Positions 18,274 to 27,108 of a stretch of 64,000 nt of DNA are shown in pieces (positions within the stretch are counted from its first letter, which is position 1; each line of letters starts with the position of its first letter). A program made the position numbers and the translations under genes. Origin of the DNA: Microbacteriaceae bacterium. Lineage in GTDB: Bacteria; Actinomycetota; Actinomycetes; Actinomycetales; Microbacteriaceae. The notes below the pieces were generated by a model. The model was given only the letters and a program-made list of their open reading frames with translations, made no database searches and was not told the DNA's origin. The stretch covers positions 248,001 to 312,000 of the forward strand of contig SCRE01000008.1 of assembly GCA_004297935.1 (NCBI GenBank), written 5' to 3'.

Positions 18274-19608
18274 TCATTCCTTCCGGTCCCGCTTCTGGTC
18301 GCTCGAGGTGTCATGTGCGCCGTCAGGGTTGCGCCGCTCATCCGGGTCGATCAGCGCCGTGTCGCGTTCGACGAGCACCGTGCTGATGCGCTTGCGTCTG
18401 CCCTCTGTGCGTTCCGCCGTCAAACGCAACCCGCCTGTCGACGCCGTCGCACCGGATACCGGCAGCCGCCCGAGCGCCTTGCCGAGCAGTCCGCCGACGG
18501 AATCGACGTCGTCATCGTCCAACTCGATGTCGAACAGCTCACCGAGTTCGTCCACGGGCAGCCGCGCACTGACACGGTAGCGGTCCGGGCCGAGGGATTC
18601 GACCAGCGCCACGTCGTGATCGTATTCATCCGAGATGTCGCCGACGAGTTCCTCGATCAGATCCTCCAGCGTGACCAGCCCCGCAATTCCGCCGTATTCG
18701 TCGACGACCATTGCGAGATGGTTGGCCTCGATCTGCATTTGACGCAGCAGCGAATCCGCCTTCTGCGACTCCGGCACGAACAGCGCCGGCCTGCCCAGGT
18801 CCTCGACGGTGACATTCTCGACGTCCAGGGGACGCTCGAACGTCAACCGCGCGACGTCACGCAGGTAGAGCACGCCGGTCACATCGTCGACATCGTCGGC
18901 GATCACAGGGATGCGCGACACGCCCTTGCTCAGGAAAAGTGCCATCGCCGCGCCCAGCGAGGCAGAAGCATCCACCGTGACCATGTCGGTGCGCGGGATC
19001 ATCACCTCGCGCACGACGGTCTCGTTGAATTCGAAGATCGAGTGGATGAGCTCGCGATCGTCCTCCTCGAGCACCTCCAGCTCTGTCGCCTCGTCGACGA
19101 TGCTGAGCAGCTGTTCCTCCGACGCGACGACGGCGGATCGGGCTCGCGTGGGCGTGACCCTGTTGCCGAGGACGACCAGGCCGCGTGCTATCGGGCCGAG
19201 CAGCACCCGCACGAAATGCACCAGCGGCGCGCTCAGCACCAGCACCGCCTTCGCGTGAGCGCGGCCGACGCTGCGCGGGCTGGTTCCCACCAGCACGAAC
19301 GAGACTCCAGTCATGATCGCCGCTGCCAACAGCAGTGAAGCCCACCACTGCTCGAACAACATCTCGAAGGCGAGGGTGACGAGCACGGCCGCCGTCGTCT
19401 CGGAGATGATCCTCATGAAGCTCACGGCGTTCAGATGAGCGCCGGGGTCCGCCGCGATCCTCAGCAGTGGGCTGCGGGAGCGGGCACCCTCCGCCAACTC
19501 CGCGATGTCGGCGCGGGACTGCACACTGATGGCGGCGTCCACGGCGGCCATCAGACCGCCGAACGTCACAAGGATCAGTGCGACGACCAGGAAGACGGCG
19601 ACGAGCAT
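18274..19608 (-). CDS. Hemolysin/CorC-family membrane protein (DUF21-CBS)
   Basis: 444 residues in the order DUF21 membrane domain (about 1-180, three to four transmembrane segments), a pair of CBS domains (about 200-330, including MIPRTDMVTVDA and VDEYGGIAGLVTLEDLIEELVGDI) and a C-terminal CorC_HlyC domain (about 340-425). Members are implicated in magnesium and cobalt efflux, with adenine nucleotides or Mg-ATP bound by the CBS pair. It lies seven bases after ybeY and four bases before era, in the usual ybeY-corC-era order. The precise ion is unknown. Confidence 0.92.
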   Translation of the reverse strand: MLVAVFLVVALILVTFGGLMAAVDAAISVQSRADIAELAEGARSRSPLLRIAADPGAHLNAVSFMRIISETTAAVLVTLAFEMLFEQWWASLLLAAAIMTGVSFVLVGTSPRSVGRAHAKAVLVLSAPLVHFVRVLLGPIARGLVVLGNRVTPTRARSAVVASEEQLLSIVDEATELEVLEEDDRELIHSIFEFNETVVREVMIPRTDMVTVDASASLGAAMALFLSKGVSRIPVIADDVDDVTGVLYLRDVARLTFERPLDVENVTVEDLGRPALFVPESQKADSLLRQMQIEANHLAMVVDEYGGIAGLVTLEDLIEELVGDISDEYDHDVALVESLGPDRYRVSARLPVDELGELFDIELDDDDVDSVGGLLGKALGRLPVSGATASTGGLRLTAERTEGRRKRISTVLVERDTALIDPDERRNPDGAHDTSSDQKRDRKE

Positions 19609-19615
19609 CGCGAGC

Positions 19616-20077
19616 CTATCGTCGGCGTTCGGCCAGCGAGAACCCGACGAGGATGTCGCGCTGGATGCCGAACATCTCTCGCTCCTCGTCCGGCTCGGCG
19701 TGGTCGAATCCGAGCAGGTGCAGAATTCCGTGCGCCGTCAGCAGGAACAACTCGTCCATCAGTGAGTGGCGGGCGGTCTCCGCTTGTCCTTGGGCGACCT
19801 GCGGGCAGAGCACCACGTCGCCGAGCAGTCCCGGCGGAGTCTGCATGTCCTCGGTGCCCGGGCGCAGCTCGTCCATCGGAAAACTGAGCACATCGGTGGG
19901 CCCGGGCTCGTCCATCCACTGCACGTGCAGCTGTTCCATCGCGGCCTCGTCCACGAGCACGATCGCCAGCTCGGCCTCGGGGTGCACGTGCATCACCTCG
20001 AGCGCGTAGGCGGCGAGGCGTTGCAGCGCCGCTTCATCGATCGCGATCGCCGATTCGTTGTTGACTTCGATGCTCAC
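19616..20077 (-). CDS. ybeY: rRNA maturation endoribonuclease YbeY
   Basis: Zinc-dependent single-strand endoribonuclease needed for 16S rRNA 3'-end maturation and ribosome quality control. The 153-residue protein has the metal site [11 protein letters not shown] near residue 115 and the conserved [10 protein letters not shown]. The GTG at 20077 has AGGA six bases upstream. It sits eight bases after phoH and seven before the corC-like gene, an arrangement seen across bacteria. Confidence 0.96.
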   Translation of the reverse strand: MSIEVNNESAIAIDEAALQRLAAYALEVMHVHPEAELAIVLVDEAAMEQLHVQWMDEPGPTDVLSFPMDELRPGTEDMQTPPGLLGDVVLCPQVAQGQAETARHSLMDELFLLTAHGILHLLGFDHAEPDEEREMFGIQRDILVGFSLAERRR

Positions 20078-20085
20078 GGCGATTC

Positions 20086-21117
20086 CTATCGTCTTTTGGG
20101 CAGATGGTCGCGCGGAACCGCCGATCGTCGCTCGGCCCGATTGGCGAATTCGCGTGCCTGTTCACGCTCGTAGTGGTCCGCCTGTCTTTGCGCGTCGTAT
20201 TCCGTGTATGCGTCGACGATCCGGCCGACCAGGCTGTGCCGTACCACATCAGCACTGGTCAGTCGGCTGAAGTGGATGTCGTCGATATTGTTCAGAACAC
20301 GGGTGACGAGGCGCAGTCCGCTCGACGCGCTCGGCAGGTCGATCTGGGTGATGTCACCGGTGACGACCATCTTCGAGCCGAACCCGAGCCGGGTGAGGAA
20401 CATCTTCATCTGCTCGGGCGTCGTGTTCTGAGCCTCGTCGAGCACGATGAACGAGTCGTTCAGGGTGCGCCCGCGCATGTAGGCGAGCGGTGCGACCTCG
20501 ATCGTTCCCGCTGCGAGCAACTTGGGCACCAGCTCAGGATCCATCATCTCGTTCAGCGCGTCGTAGAGGGGTCGCAGGTATGGATCGATCTTGTCGGTCA
20601 GCGTGCCAGGGAGGTACCCGAGGCGCTCTCCAGCCTCGATCGCCGGTCGCGACAGGATGATCCGGGTGACTTCCTTGCGCTGCAGAGCCTGGACAGCCTT
20701 CGCCATGGCCAGGTAGGTCTTGCCCGTGCCTGCCGGGCCGATACCGAACACGATCGTGTTCTCGTCGATCGCATCGACGTATTGCTTCTGTCCCAGCGTT
20801 TTCGGTCGGATGCTCTTGCCCCTGGCCGTCAGAATCGCCTGGCTGAGCACGTCGGCAGGGCTCATCGTCGCGCCGGAGTCGATGATCCGGGCCGAACTAC
20901 GCACCTCGATCGGGCTCAGCTCCTGGCCGTTGCGCACCATCACCAGCAGTTCCTCGACCAGATGCCGCGCTGCTTCGACCTGCGCCGCATTCCCGGTCAG
21001 GTTGATCTCGTTGCCGCGAACGTGCACGCGGACGTCGGGATACTGCGTCTCGATCGTCCTCAGCAAACGATCCTGCGGGCCGAGCAGCCTCACCATGGCA
21101 ACACCGTCCACATGCAT
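20086..21117 (-). CDS. PhoH family ATPase
   Basis: P-loop ATPase of the PhoH family, related to helicase domains and linked to RNA metabolism; it is usually encoded next to ybeY, as here. Walker A is [16 protein letters not shown], Walker [12 protein letters not shown], and GDITQIDLP is a further helicase-like motif. The ATG at 21117 has GGAGG five bases upstream and gives 343 residues, the family size. An in-frame TTG at 21189, also with GGAAGG five bases before it, would add 24 residues and overlap the HIT gene; its codons look coding, so both starts remain possible. Confidence 0.93.
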   Translation of the reverse strand: MHVDGVAMVRLLGPQDRLLRTIETQYPDVRVHVRGNEINLTGNAAQVEAARHLVEELLVMVRNGQELSPIEVRSSARIIDSGATMSPADVLSQAILTARGKSIRPKTLGQKQYVDAIDENTIVFGIGPAGTGKTYLAMAKAVQALQRKEVTRIILSRPAIEAGERLGYLPGTLTDKIDPYLRPLYDALNEMMDPELVPKLLAAGTIEVAPLAYMRGRTLNDSFIVLDEAQNTTPEQMKMFLTRLGFGSKMVVTGDITQIDLPSASSGLRLVTRVLNNIDDIHFSRLTSADVVRHSLVGRIVDAYTEYDAQRQADHYEREQAREFANRAERRSAVPRDHLPKRR

Positions 21118-21175
21118 GAGCACCTCCGTCTGAGGCGCCGAAGTGTCGGGCGCGATCTCGCGGTGGCCGTTTTCG

Positions 21176-21532
21176 TCACTGACTGCCAAGACTGCCTTCC
21201 GTAAGTGCGCCGCTGAGCACGTGCGCATGCACATGGAAAATCGTCTGCCCGGCATCCGCACCGGTGTTGAAGACGAGTCGGAACTGTCCGTTGGACTGCT
21301 CTGCCGCGATGCCCTGCGCCGTCGTCACCAACTCGGCAAGCAGCGTGGGATCGCCCTGGGCCAGTTCGACGACGTCTCGATACGCCTCCGTTTTGGGAAC
21401 GACCAAGATGTGCACGGGCGCCTTCGGCGCGATATCGCGAAACGCGATGATGCGCTCGCTGTCATAGACGATCTCCGCCGGGATCTCCCCCGCGATGATA
21501 CGGCTGAACAGGGAGGGCGCTGCGTTCGTCAT
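21176..21532 (-). CDS. HIT family (HinT-like) nucleotide-binding protein
   Basis: Small histidine-triad protein of 118 residues. The triad HVHAHVL lies near residue 100, with upstream family features LFSRIIAGEIPAEIVY and HILVVPK. HinT-type proteins hydrolyse phosphoramidates such as adenosine 5'-monophosphoramidate. The ATG follows TAGAAT by six bases, so the gene probably has its own leaderless promoter. It lies between rsmE and phoH, a common placement. Confidence 0.94.
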   Translation of the reverse strand: MTNAAPSLFSRIIAGEIPAEIVYDSERIIAFRDIAPKAPVHILVVPKTEAYRDVVELAQGDPTLLAELVTTAQGIAAEQSNGQFRLVFNTGADAGQTIFHVHAHVLSGALTEGSLGSQ

Positions 21533-21538
21533 GGTCTC

Positions 21539-21544
21539 ATTCTA
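21539..21544 (-). promoter_or_regulatory. -10 element of the HIT gene, leaderless geometry
   Basis: TAGAAT on the minus strand, then GAGACC, then ATG. Same hexamer and spacing as dnaG. Confidence 0.5.
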
Positions 21545-21558
21545 GGCAGCGCCGCTTC

Positions 21559-22305
21559 TCACCAGCGCCCCAGCATCGCATTCAGCACAGCGATCGCGGC
21601 AGGCCCGGCGGTGGAGGTGCGCAGCACCGTGTCGCCGAGCCGCACGAGTTGCGCTCCGGCCGCCTGGAATCGCTCGAGCTCATCGTCGGCGATGCCGCCC
21701 TCCGGGCCGACCACGAGTTCGAGATCGCGAGTATCGCCCCACCCGGCATCGCCGGACGTCAGCGCGCTCAGCGCGAACTCGGCGCCCGGGGCGAGCACGA
21801 GCATCCGTCGCTCGCCCGCATCACGCTCGAGGTCGGCCGTCGTTGCGAGCGCCTGCACCGTGGGCAGCCACGCGCGCATCGACTGCTTCGCGGCTTCGCG
21901 CGTGATGCTCGCCCAGCGCTCGCGGCCCTTGAGCGCCTTTTGGCTGTCCCAACGGGACACCGAACGCGCCGCGCTCCACGGAATGACGACGTCGACGCCG
22001 AGCTCGGTCGCGGCCTGCACCGCGAGCTCGTCACGCCCGCCCTTTGCCAGCGCTTGAACGAGGATGAGCCGCGGTTCGGCCGGCGGCGTAGACGCCGACG
22101 CGTCGACACGCAACACGACGGCTGTCGCCGCCGCGGTGAGCACGGTGCCGCGCACGGTCAGCCCGCGGCCGTTGCCCACAACGAGCCGATCGCCGACCCT
22201 GGTGCGTGCGACGGTCACGGCGTGGCGCGATTCCGCGGGCCCGAGAGCGACTTCGTGGCCCAGTGACGCGGAGCCGAGCTCTTCGGCCAGATAGAAGTTC
22301 GCCAC
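21559..22305 (-). CDS. rsmE: 16S rRNA (uracil1498-N3)-methyltransferase
   Basis: SPOUT-class methyltransferase that methylates U1498 in the decoding region of 16S rRNA. The N-terminal PUA-like part covers about 1-70; the knotted SAM-binding C-terminal domain shows LVVGPEGGIADDELERF and RLGDTVLRTSTAGPAAI, which are diagnostic of RsmE. The GTG start gives 248 residues. It is 25 bases after dnaJ and 26 before the HIT gene, in the usual hrcA-dnaJ-rsmE order. Confidence 0.95.
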   Translation of the reverse strand: MANFYLAEELGSASLGHEVALGPAESRHAVTVARTRVGDRLVVGNGRGLTVRGTVLTAAATAVVLRVDASASTPPAEPRLILVQALAKGGRDELAVQAATELGVDVVIPWSAARSVSRWDSQKALKGRERWASITREAAKQSMRAWLPTVQALATTADLERDAGERRMLVLAPGAEFALSALTSGDAGWGDTRDLELVVGPEGGIADDELERFQAAGAQLVRLGDTVLRTSTAGPAAIAVLNAMLGRW

Positions 22306-22330
22306 TATGCGGTCACCATGCTCCTGCCCG

Positions 22331-23434
22331 TTAGACGCCCATGAATCGGTCGCGCAGTTTCGCGAACAGGCCCTGCTGGAAGTGCGTGAGAGCAGGAGCC
22401 TCCTGTTTGCGCACTCCCGCGAACTTCTCGATCAAGTCGCGCTCCTTGCGGTCCAGCTTCGTCGGCGTCGTCACCTGCACACCGATGCGCAAATCGCCGC
22501 GTCCGCTGCCGCGCAGCCGGGTGATGCCTCGGCCCTTGATGGTGAGCACCTCCGCGCTCTGCGTACCCGGCCTGAGTTCGACGTCGATGTCGCCGTCGAG
22601 TGCCTTGACATTGACATGGGTGCCGAGAATCGCATCCGTCATCGCGACGACGAGCGTGCAGAGCAGATCGTCGCCGTCTCGACTGAAGACCTCGTGATGT
22701 TTCACCCTGATCTCGAGGTAGAGGTCGCCGTTCGGGCCGCCGGCCGGGCCGGTTTCACCGCTGCCGGGCATCTGCAGTCGCAACCCGGTGTCGACACCGG
22801 CCGGAATGTCGACGGGTACCGTGCGCCGGGCGCGCACACGCCCCTGACCCTGACAGGTGACGCACGGTGTGGCGATGACCGTGCCGTAGCCGCGGCAGGT
22901 TCCGCATGGCGTCGAGGTCATCACGTTGCCGAGCAGTGAGCGCACCGCACGCTGAAGCTGGCCAGTGCCATGGCAGATGTCGCAGGTGACCGGGGCCGTG
23001 CCCGGCTGACAGCACGAGCCGCCACAGGTCTCGCAGACCACCGCGGTGTCGACCTCCAGGTCGCGATGCGTGCCGAAAATCACCTCGTCGAGGTCGACCT
23101 CGACGCGCAGGAGTGCGTCTTGGCCTCGCTCGCGCCGAGACTTGGGCCCCCGCGCACCGCCGCCGCCACCGAAGAACGTCTCGAAGATATCGCCGAACCC
23201 GCCGAAGCCCGCGCCGCTGAAAGCGCCCTGCTGCGGGCCGAGATCGTACTGCTCACGCTGGTGCGGGTCGCTCAGCACATCGTAGGCATGCGTCACCGAC
23301 TTGAACCGTTCTGATGCCTCTGGGCTCGGATTCACATCCGGATGCAGCTCCCGTGCGAGTTTGCGATATGCCTTCTTGATTTCCTCCGGTGTCGCGTTGC
23401 GATCGACACCGAGCACTTCATAATGGTCGGCCAC
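22331..23434 (-). CDS. dnaJ: Chaperone protein DnaJ
   Basis: Hsp40 co-chaperone that delivers substrates to DnaK and stimulates its ATPase. Order: J domain (1-70) with HPD, a Gly/Phe-rich linker (about 75-95), a zinc domain with four cysteine motifs ([32 protein letters not shown]) and the C-terminal substrate-binding domains. The first zinc motif reads GGSCC where CxxCxGSG is usual. The 367-residue protein is the DnaJ2 paralogue typically paired with hrcA in actinobacteria, separate from the dnaK operon copy. Expression is probably controlled by HrcA through the CIRCE element upstream of hrcA. Confidence 0.95.
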   Translation of the reverse strand: MADHYEVLGVDRNATPEEIKKAYRKLARELHPDVNPSPEASERFKSVTHAYDVLSDPHQREQYDLGPQQGAFSGAGFGGFGDIFETFFGGGGGARGPKSRRERGQDALLRVEVDLDEVIFGTHRDLEVDTAVVCETCGGSCCQPGTAPVTCDICHGTGQLQRAVRSLLGNVMTSTPCGTCRGYGTVIATPCVTCQGQGRVRARRTVPVDIPAGVDTGLRLQMPGSGETGPAGGPNGDLYLEIRVKHHEVFSRDGDDLLCTLVVAMTDAILGTHVNVKALDGDIDVELRPGTQSAEVLTIKGRGITRLRGSGRGDLRIGVQVTTPTKLDRKERDLIEKFAGVRKQEAPALTHFQQGLFAKLRDRFMGV

Positions 23435-23470
23435 GTAAAAGGTGTTTCCTCACTCGTTCTCGTTGCCGGT

Positions 23471-24493
23471 TCAGTCGTCGCCGAGACGACGGGACAGATA
23501 CCGGGCGACGGCGCGAACCGCCGCCATGTTGTTCGAATAATCCATGCGGATCGGTCCGAGCACGCCGACATGCGCCAACGTTCCGCCGCCGCCCGCGTAA
23601 CCGCTCGCGAGCACGGCCGTCTCCGGCAGCCCGAACGGCGCATTCTCGCGACCGATGCTCACCGACACCCCATGCTGGTCCGTCGCCATTTCGCCAAAAA
23701 GCTTCAGCAACTCGACCTGCTGTTCGATCGCCTCGAGCACCGGATAGATGCTGCCGGTGAAGTCGTGCTCCGTGCGCACCAGATTGGCCGCGCCGGCCAT
23801 GACGAGCTTCTCCTGACGTGCACTCTCGATCTGATCGATCAACGCCGTGATGATCGTGGATGCTGCGCGGCGGTGCCGCTCGCCGAACTGGTCCTCGATC
23901 TCGCGGAGCCGCTGCCCGGCATCCGCGAGCTTGCAACCGGCGATTGCCGCATTCGCACGCGCGCGCAACTCGCTGATGAGCGCCTCATCGGCACCGCTCG
24001 ACAACTCCGCCACACGCTGCCCGATGACGCCGGTGTCCGCGATCAGCACACACAGCACGCGCTGCGGTGCAACCGGCACGAACTCGACGTGCCGGATGCG
24101 GGCAGTGGACACCGATGGGTACTGCACGAGGGCCACCTGATGCGTCAGCTGGGAAAGCAACCGTACCGTGCGCGCCAACACGTCGTCGACATCCACCGAT
24201 TGGCCCAGAAAGACCTCGATCGCCTGGCGTTGCGCACTGGTCAGCGGCTTCAGATCGGCAAGCTGATCGACGAACAGCCGATACCCTTTGTCGGTCGGCA
24301 CCCGGCCCGACGAGGTGTGCGGGGCAGCGATCAACTCTTCCTCTTCAAGCGCCGCCATGTCATTGCGGATGGTCGCGGCAGACACCCCAAACGAATGCCG
24401 TTCGACGATGCTCTTGGAGCCGACCGGCTCGCGCGACGCGACATAATCCTGCACGATCACACGAAGGACCTCAAGGCTGCGCTCTGACACCAT
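23471..24493 (-). CDS. hrcA: Heat-inducible transcriptional repressor HrcA
   Basis: Repressor that binds CIRCE and is stabilised by GroEL; it loses activity on heat shock. The N-terminal winged helix (about 1-75, with VGSKSIVERHSFGVSAATIRN in two shorter conserved parts) is followed by the GAF-like dimerisation domain; the C terminus holds MDYSNNMAAVRAVARYLS. 340 residues is typical. GAGGAGG lies eleven bases before the ATG. A perfect CIRCE lies 34 bases upstream of the start, so it represses itself and dnaJ. Confidence 0.96.
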   Translation of the reverse strand: MVSERSLEVLRVIVQDYVASREPVGSKSIVERHSFGVSAATIRNDMAALEEEELIAAPHTSSGRVPTDKGYRLFVDQLADLKPLTSAQRQAIEVFLGQSVDVDDVLARTVRLLSQLTHQVALVQYPSVSTARIRHVEFVPVAPQRVLCVLIADTGVIGQRVAELSSGADEALISELRARANAAIAGCKLADAGQRLREIEDQFGERHRRAASTIITALIDQIESARQEKLVMAGAANLVRTEHDFTGSIYPVLEAIEQQVELLKLFGEMATDQHGVSVSIGRENAPFGLPETAVLASGYAGGGGTLAHVGVLGPIRMDYSNNMAAVRAVARYLSRRLGDD

Positions 24494-24524
24494 CCGGGCT
24501 GACGCCTCCTCTTGCTGCTCGGGT

Positions 24525-24555
24525 GATTAGCACTCAATCTCTCTGAGTGCTAATC
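24525..24555. promoter_or_regulatory. CIRCE operator
   Basis: TTAGCACTC-N9-GAGTGCTAA is a perfect match to the CIRCE consensus (24527-24553), and the arms extend by two bases on each side (GA/TC). It is the HrcA binding site upstream of hrcA-dnaJ. Confidence 0.97.
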
Positions 24556-24605
24556 CTATCGCGTGGCTCCACAACTCGGTGATTGCGGGGCCAGTTGGCC
24601 CAGGG

Positions 24606-24611
24606 TACTTT
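24606..24611 (+). promoter_or_regulatory. -10 element of the first DUF4870 gene
   Basis: TACTTT with TTGCGG 17 bases upstream forms a plausible promoter. A GTG lies six bases downstream in frame with the DUF4870 gene, but the ATG at 24705 with GAAGGGGA in front is the better start, so this promoter probably drives a transcript with an 87-base leader. Confidence 0.4.
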
Positions 24612-24704
24612 AGGGTTGTGCTCGCAGTGTTGCCTGCTCCGAATGTCGTGGTACAGGCGCATCGGCGGGCGGTTGACAACAACCACTTACCGAAGGGGAC
24701 GATC

Positions 24705-25334
24705 ATGACAGACTCGGATGCGCAGCCGCCTGTAGATCCCGCGGCGGGGCTGCCGCAAGCAGCACAACCACAACCATCGCAGCCCGCACAGCCTCCGTAC
24801 ACCGCGCCACAGTCGGACACCTCTTCCGCGTCCACCGCCCAGCAGCCGAGTGCCCAGCAGCCGTACACCCAACAGCCGGCGGCCCCGCAGCAGCCGTACG
24901 CCGCTGCCGAAGCGGCGCCGTTGACGGCGGCCCAGGACAGGCAATATGCGATGTGGGCGCATCTCGGCGGTGCGATCTCATTCCTCGCATTCTTCACCGG
25001 TTGGCTGGCGATCCTGGCGATCGTGCCCGCCCTTGTGATCTATCTCGTGTTCGGAAAGCGCGGAACGCTCACGAAGCAGGAGTCGAAGGAAGCGCTCAAC
25101 TTCCAGATCACGATGGTCGCGGCGATGATCGTCTGGGCGATCATCGCCGCCATCGTCACTGCCGCGCTGCTGTTCTCGCTCAATCTCGCGGTGTGGACGA
25201 CGATCATCCTCATCCTCGCGCTGATCGGCTGGGCGTTGGTCGTTCTCGATGTCGTCTTTTCGATCGTCGGCGCCGTGCGCGTCAACGGCGGAGGCAGCTA
25301 CCGCTATCCGTTTGCCCTGCGGTTCATCAAGTAG
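24705..25334 (+). CDS. DUF4870 membrane protein with Pro/Gln-rich N terminus
   Basis: 209 residues. The first ~85 residues are a low-complexity cytoplasmic tail rich in P, Q and A (QPYTQQPAAPQQPYAA). The DUF4870 domain follows with three transmembrane segments (about 95-120, 135-165 and 170-195), including HLGGAISFLAFFTGWLA and SKEALNFQITM. The family has no known activity. GAAGGGGAC precedes the ATG at a good distance. A second, shorter DUF4870 gene follows after a hairpin, so the pair probably arose by duplication. Confidence 0.85.
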   Translation: MTDSDAQPPVDPAAGLPQAAQPQPSQPAQPPYTAPQSDTSSASTAQQPSAQQPYTQQPAAPQQPYAAAEAAPLTAAQDRQYAMWAHLGGAISFLAFFTGWLAILAIVPALVIYLVFGKRGTLTKQESKEALNFQITMVAAMIVWAIIAAIVTAALLFSLNLAVWTTIILILALIGWALVVLDVVFSIVGAVRVNGGGSYRYPFALRFIK

Positions 25335-25357
25335 CGGGTTCGTCGCGTAGGGCGCGA

Positions 25358-25398
25358 GAGAAGACGCGGCCGTGGAAAACGCCAGCCGGGGTCTTCTC
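25358..25398 (+). terminator. Hairpin between the two DUF4870 genes
   Basis: gagaagac (25358-25365) pairs with gtcttctc (25391-25398), with further G/C pairing inside. It lies 23 bases after the first gene's stop. There is no T-run, so it is only a possible terminator or processing site. Confidence 0.45.
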
Positions 25399-25475
25399 CT
25401 GGGCGCAAGCTGTGCCCTAAGGTGAGGGGCCAGAACATAAACCTGCCCGACAGGGCGCACCATCAAGGAGCTTCG

Positions 25476-25850
25476 ATGTCCAACGCAACACCCCCTCCCG
25501 GGAACCCCTATCAAGCCAGTAATCAGTTGAACCCGGCCGACGAGAAGCTGTGGTCGACCCTGATCCACGTGCTCGGGATCTTCTTCGGCTTCCTGCCCGC
25601 GCTGATCGGGTACCTCGTGCTGAAGGATCGCGGCCCGTTCGTGCGCCAGCACTCCACATCGGCACTGAATTTCCAATTGACCATGCTCATCGCCTACGTG
25701 GTCGGGCTGATCCTGACGATCGTCATCATCGGGATCTTCATCATCCTGGCCGTCGAGGTCGTTGTCATCATCTTCAGCATCATCGCGGCGATCGCGGCGA
25801 ACAAGGGTGAGAGCTACACGTACCCGATGTCCATCAAGTTCATCAAATAG
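25476..25850 (+). CDS. DUF4870 membrane protein
   Basis: 124 residues with a short polar N terminus and three transmembrane segments. The family segments WSTLIHVLGIFFGFLPALIG and STSALNFQLTM are clear, and the ending YPMSIKFIK parallels YPFALRFIK in the upstream paralogue. AAGGAG lies five bases before the ATG. It is tail to tail with hemW, 27 bases apart. Function unknown. Confidence 0.88.
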   Translation: MSNATPPPGNPYQASNQLNPADEKLWSTLIHVLGIFFGFLPALIGYLVLKDRGPFVRQHSTSALNFQLTMLIAYVVGLILTIVIIGIFIILAVEVVVIIFSIIAAIAANKGESYTYPMSIKFIK

Positions 25851-25877
25851 CGTTCCGCTGCTCAGCCGCCCGGCGCC

Positions 25878-27101
25878 CTACTCGAGCAGCCGCCGCACGA
25901 CGGCGTCTGCCAGCAGCCGCCCTCGAAGCGTCACCACGACGGTGCCGCCGAGGGCGGCTTTCGCGTCGATCAGACCATCGGCGATCAGGCCGGCAACCGC
26001 GCGTCTGCCATGCTCCGACAGCGTTGCAATACTGATGCCGTCGCGAATCCGCACGCGCAACAGCACGTTCTCGACGGCCCGCGTGTGTGCATCCAGGGTC
26101 TCGCGCCCCGCTGCCGGCGAGAGGCCGGCCAGCACTCGTCCGGCATACGCGGCCGGATGTTTGACGTTCCACCACCGGATCCCGCCGACATGGCTGTGCG
26201 CGCCAGGGCCGACGCCCCACCAGTCGTGCCCCAGCCAATAGGCCAGGTTGTGCCGGGAGACGTGCGCGGCATCCGTTGTCCAATTGCTGACCTCGTACCA
26301 CTCGAACCCCGCCTCCACGAGGCGCGCATCGGCGAACTCGTACATGTCCGCCTGCAGATCTTCATCCGGCTGCACGAGCTCGCCGTGTTTGATCTGCCGC
26401 GCGAGCTTCGTGCCCGGCTCCACGATCAGTGAGTACGCGGAGAGGTGATCGGGTTCGCAGGCGATCGCTGCGTCCACGGACCGCCGCCAATCGGCCAGCG
26501 ACTCCCCCGGTGTGCCATAGATCAGGTCCAGGCTCACCTGGAGGCCGGCCTGTCGCGCCCATTCCACCACCTGTGGCACCCGCTCAGGATCGTGAGTGCG
26601 ATCCAGAGTCGCCAGCACCCGCGGCACGGCGGATTGCATTCCGAAAGACGCGCGGGTGAAGCCTGCTTCGGCCAGCTTGGCGAGATAGGCTGCGTCGACG
26701 GAGTCCGGGTTCGCCTCCGTCGTCACTTCGGCACCGGACGTCAGACCCCACGCGGACTGCACGGCCCGCAGCATCCGAATGAGATGTTCGGCGGGCAAGA
26801 TCGTCGGTGTGCCGCCGCCGAAGAAGACCGTCGATACGGGGCGCTTCGGCAGCCCCGAGTCCGCAAGGATGCGCACAGCCTGCTCGATCTCGCCGATCGC
26901 CTGGCTTGCGTAGTCGTTCTGGTTCACACCACGCAGGTCCGTGGCCGTGTATGTGTTGAAATCGCAGTAACCGCAGCGCACCCGGCAGAACGGAACGTGC
27001 AGATATACGCCGAAATCCCGGTCCTGCGCCCCGGCGGCGGCGGATTCAGGAAGAAGCCCATCGTCGGGGGCGGGATCGGCGATCGGCAGAGCGCTGGGCA
27101 T
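25878..27101 (-). CDS. hemW: Radical SAM heme chaperone HemW (coproporphyrinogen oxidase-like)
   Basis: Radical SAM protein that binds heme and is thought to deliver it to target proteins; long annotated as oxygen-independent coproporphyrinogen III oxidase. The Fe-S motif is CRVRCGYC in HVPFCRVRCGYCDFNT near residue 33-46; GGGTPTILP is the SAM glycine motif, and the C-terminal HemN domain is present (about 300-400). It lacks the extra N-terminal cysteine arrangement of true HemN. The reading frame extends upstream, but the ATG at 27101 gives 407 residues and lies seven bases after the DUF1990 gene. Gene order lepA-DUF1990-hemW-hrcA is common in this group. Confidence 0.92.
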   Translation of the reverse strand: MPSALPIADPAPDDGLLPESAAAGAQDRDFGVYLHVPFCRVRCGYCDFNTYTATDLRGVNQNDYASQAIGEIEQAVRILADSGLPKRPVSTVFFGGGTPTILPAEHLIRMLRAVQSAWGLTSGAEVTTEANPDSVDAAYLAKLAEAGFTRASFGMQSAVPRVLATLDRTHDPERVPQVVEWARQAGLQVSLDLIYGTPGESLADWRRSVDAAIACEPDHLSAYSLIVEPGTKLARQIKHGELVQPDEDLQADMYEFADARLVEAGFEWYEVSNWTTDAAHVSRHNLAYWLGHDWWGVGPGAHSHVGGIRWWNVKHPAAYAGRVLAGLSPAAGRETLDAHTRAVENVLLRVRIRDGISIATLSEHGRRAVAGLIADGLIDAKAALGGTVVVTLRGRLLADAVVRRLLE

Positions 27102-27108
27102 CCGGCGC

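Noticed and set aside
24618-24704. A leaderless GTG start adding 29 residues to the first DUF4870 protein
   Set aside because: The hexamer spacing fits, but the added residues look non-coding and the ATG at 24705 has a proper ribosome binding site.
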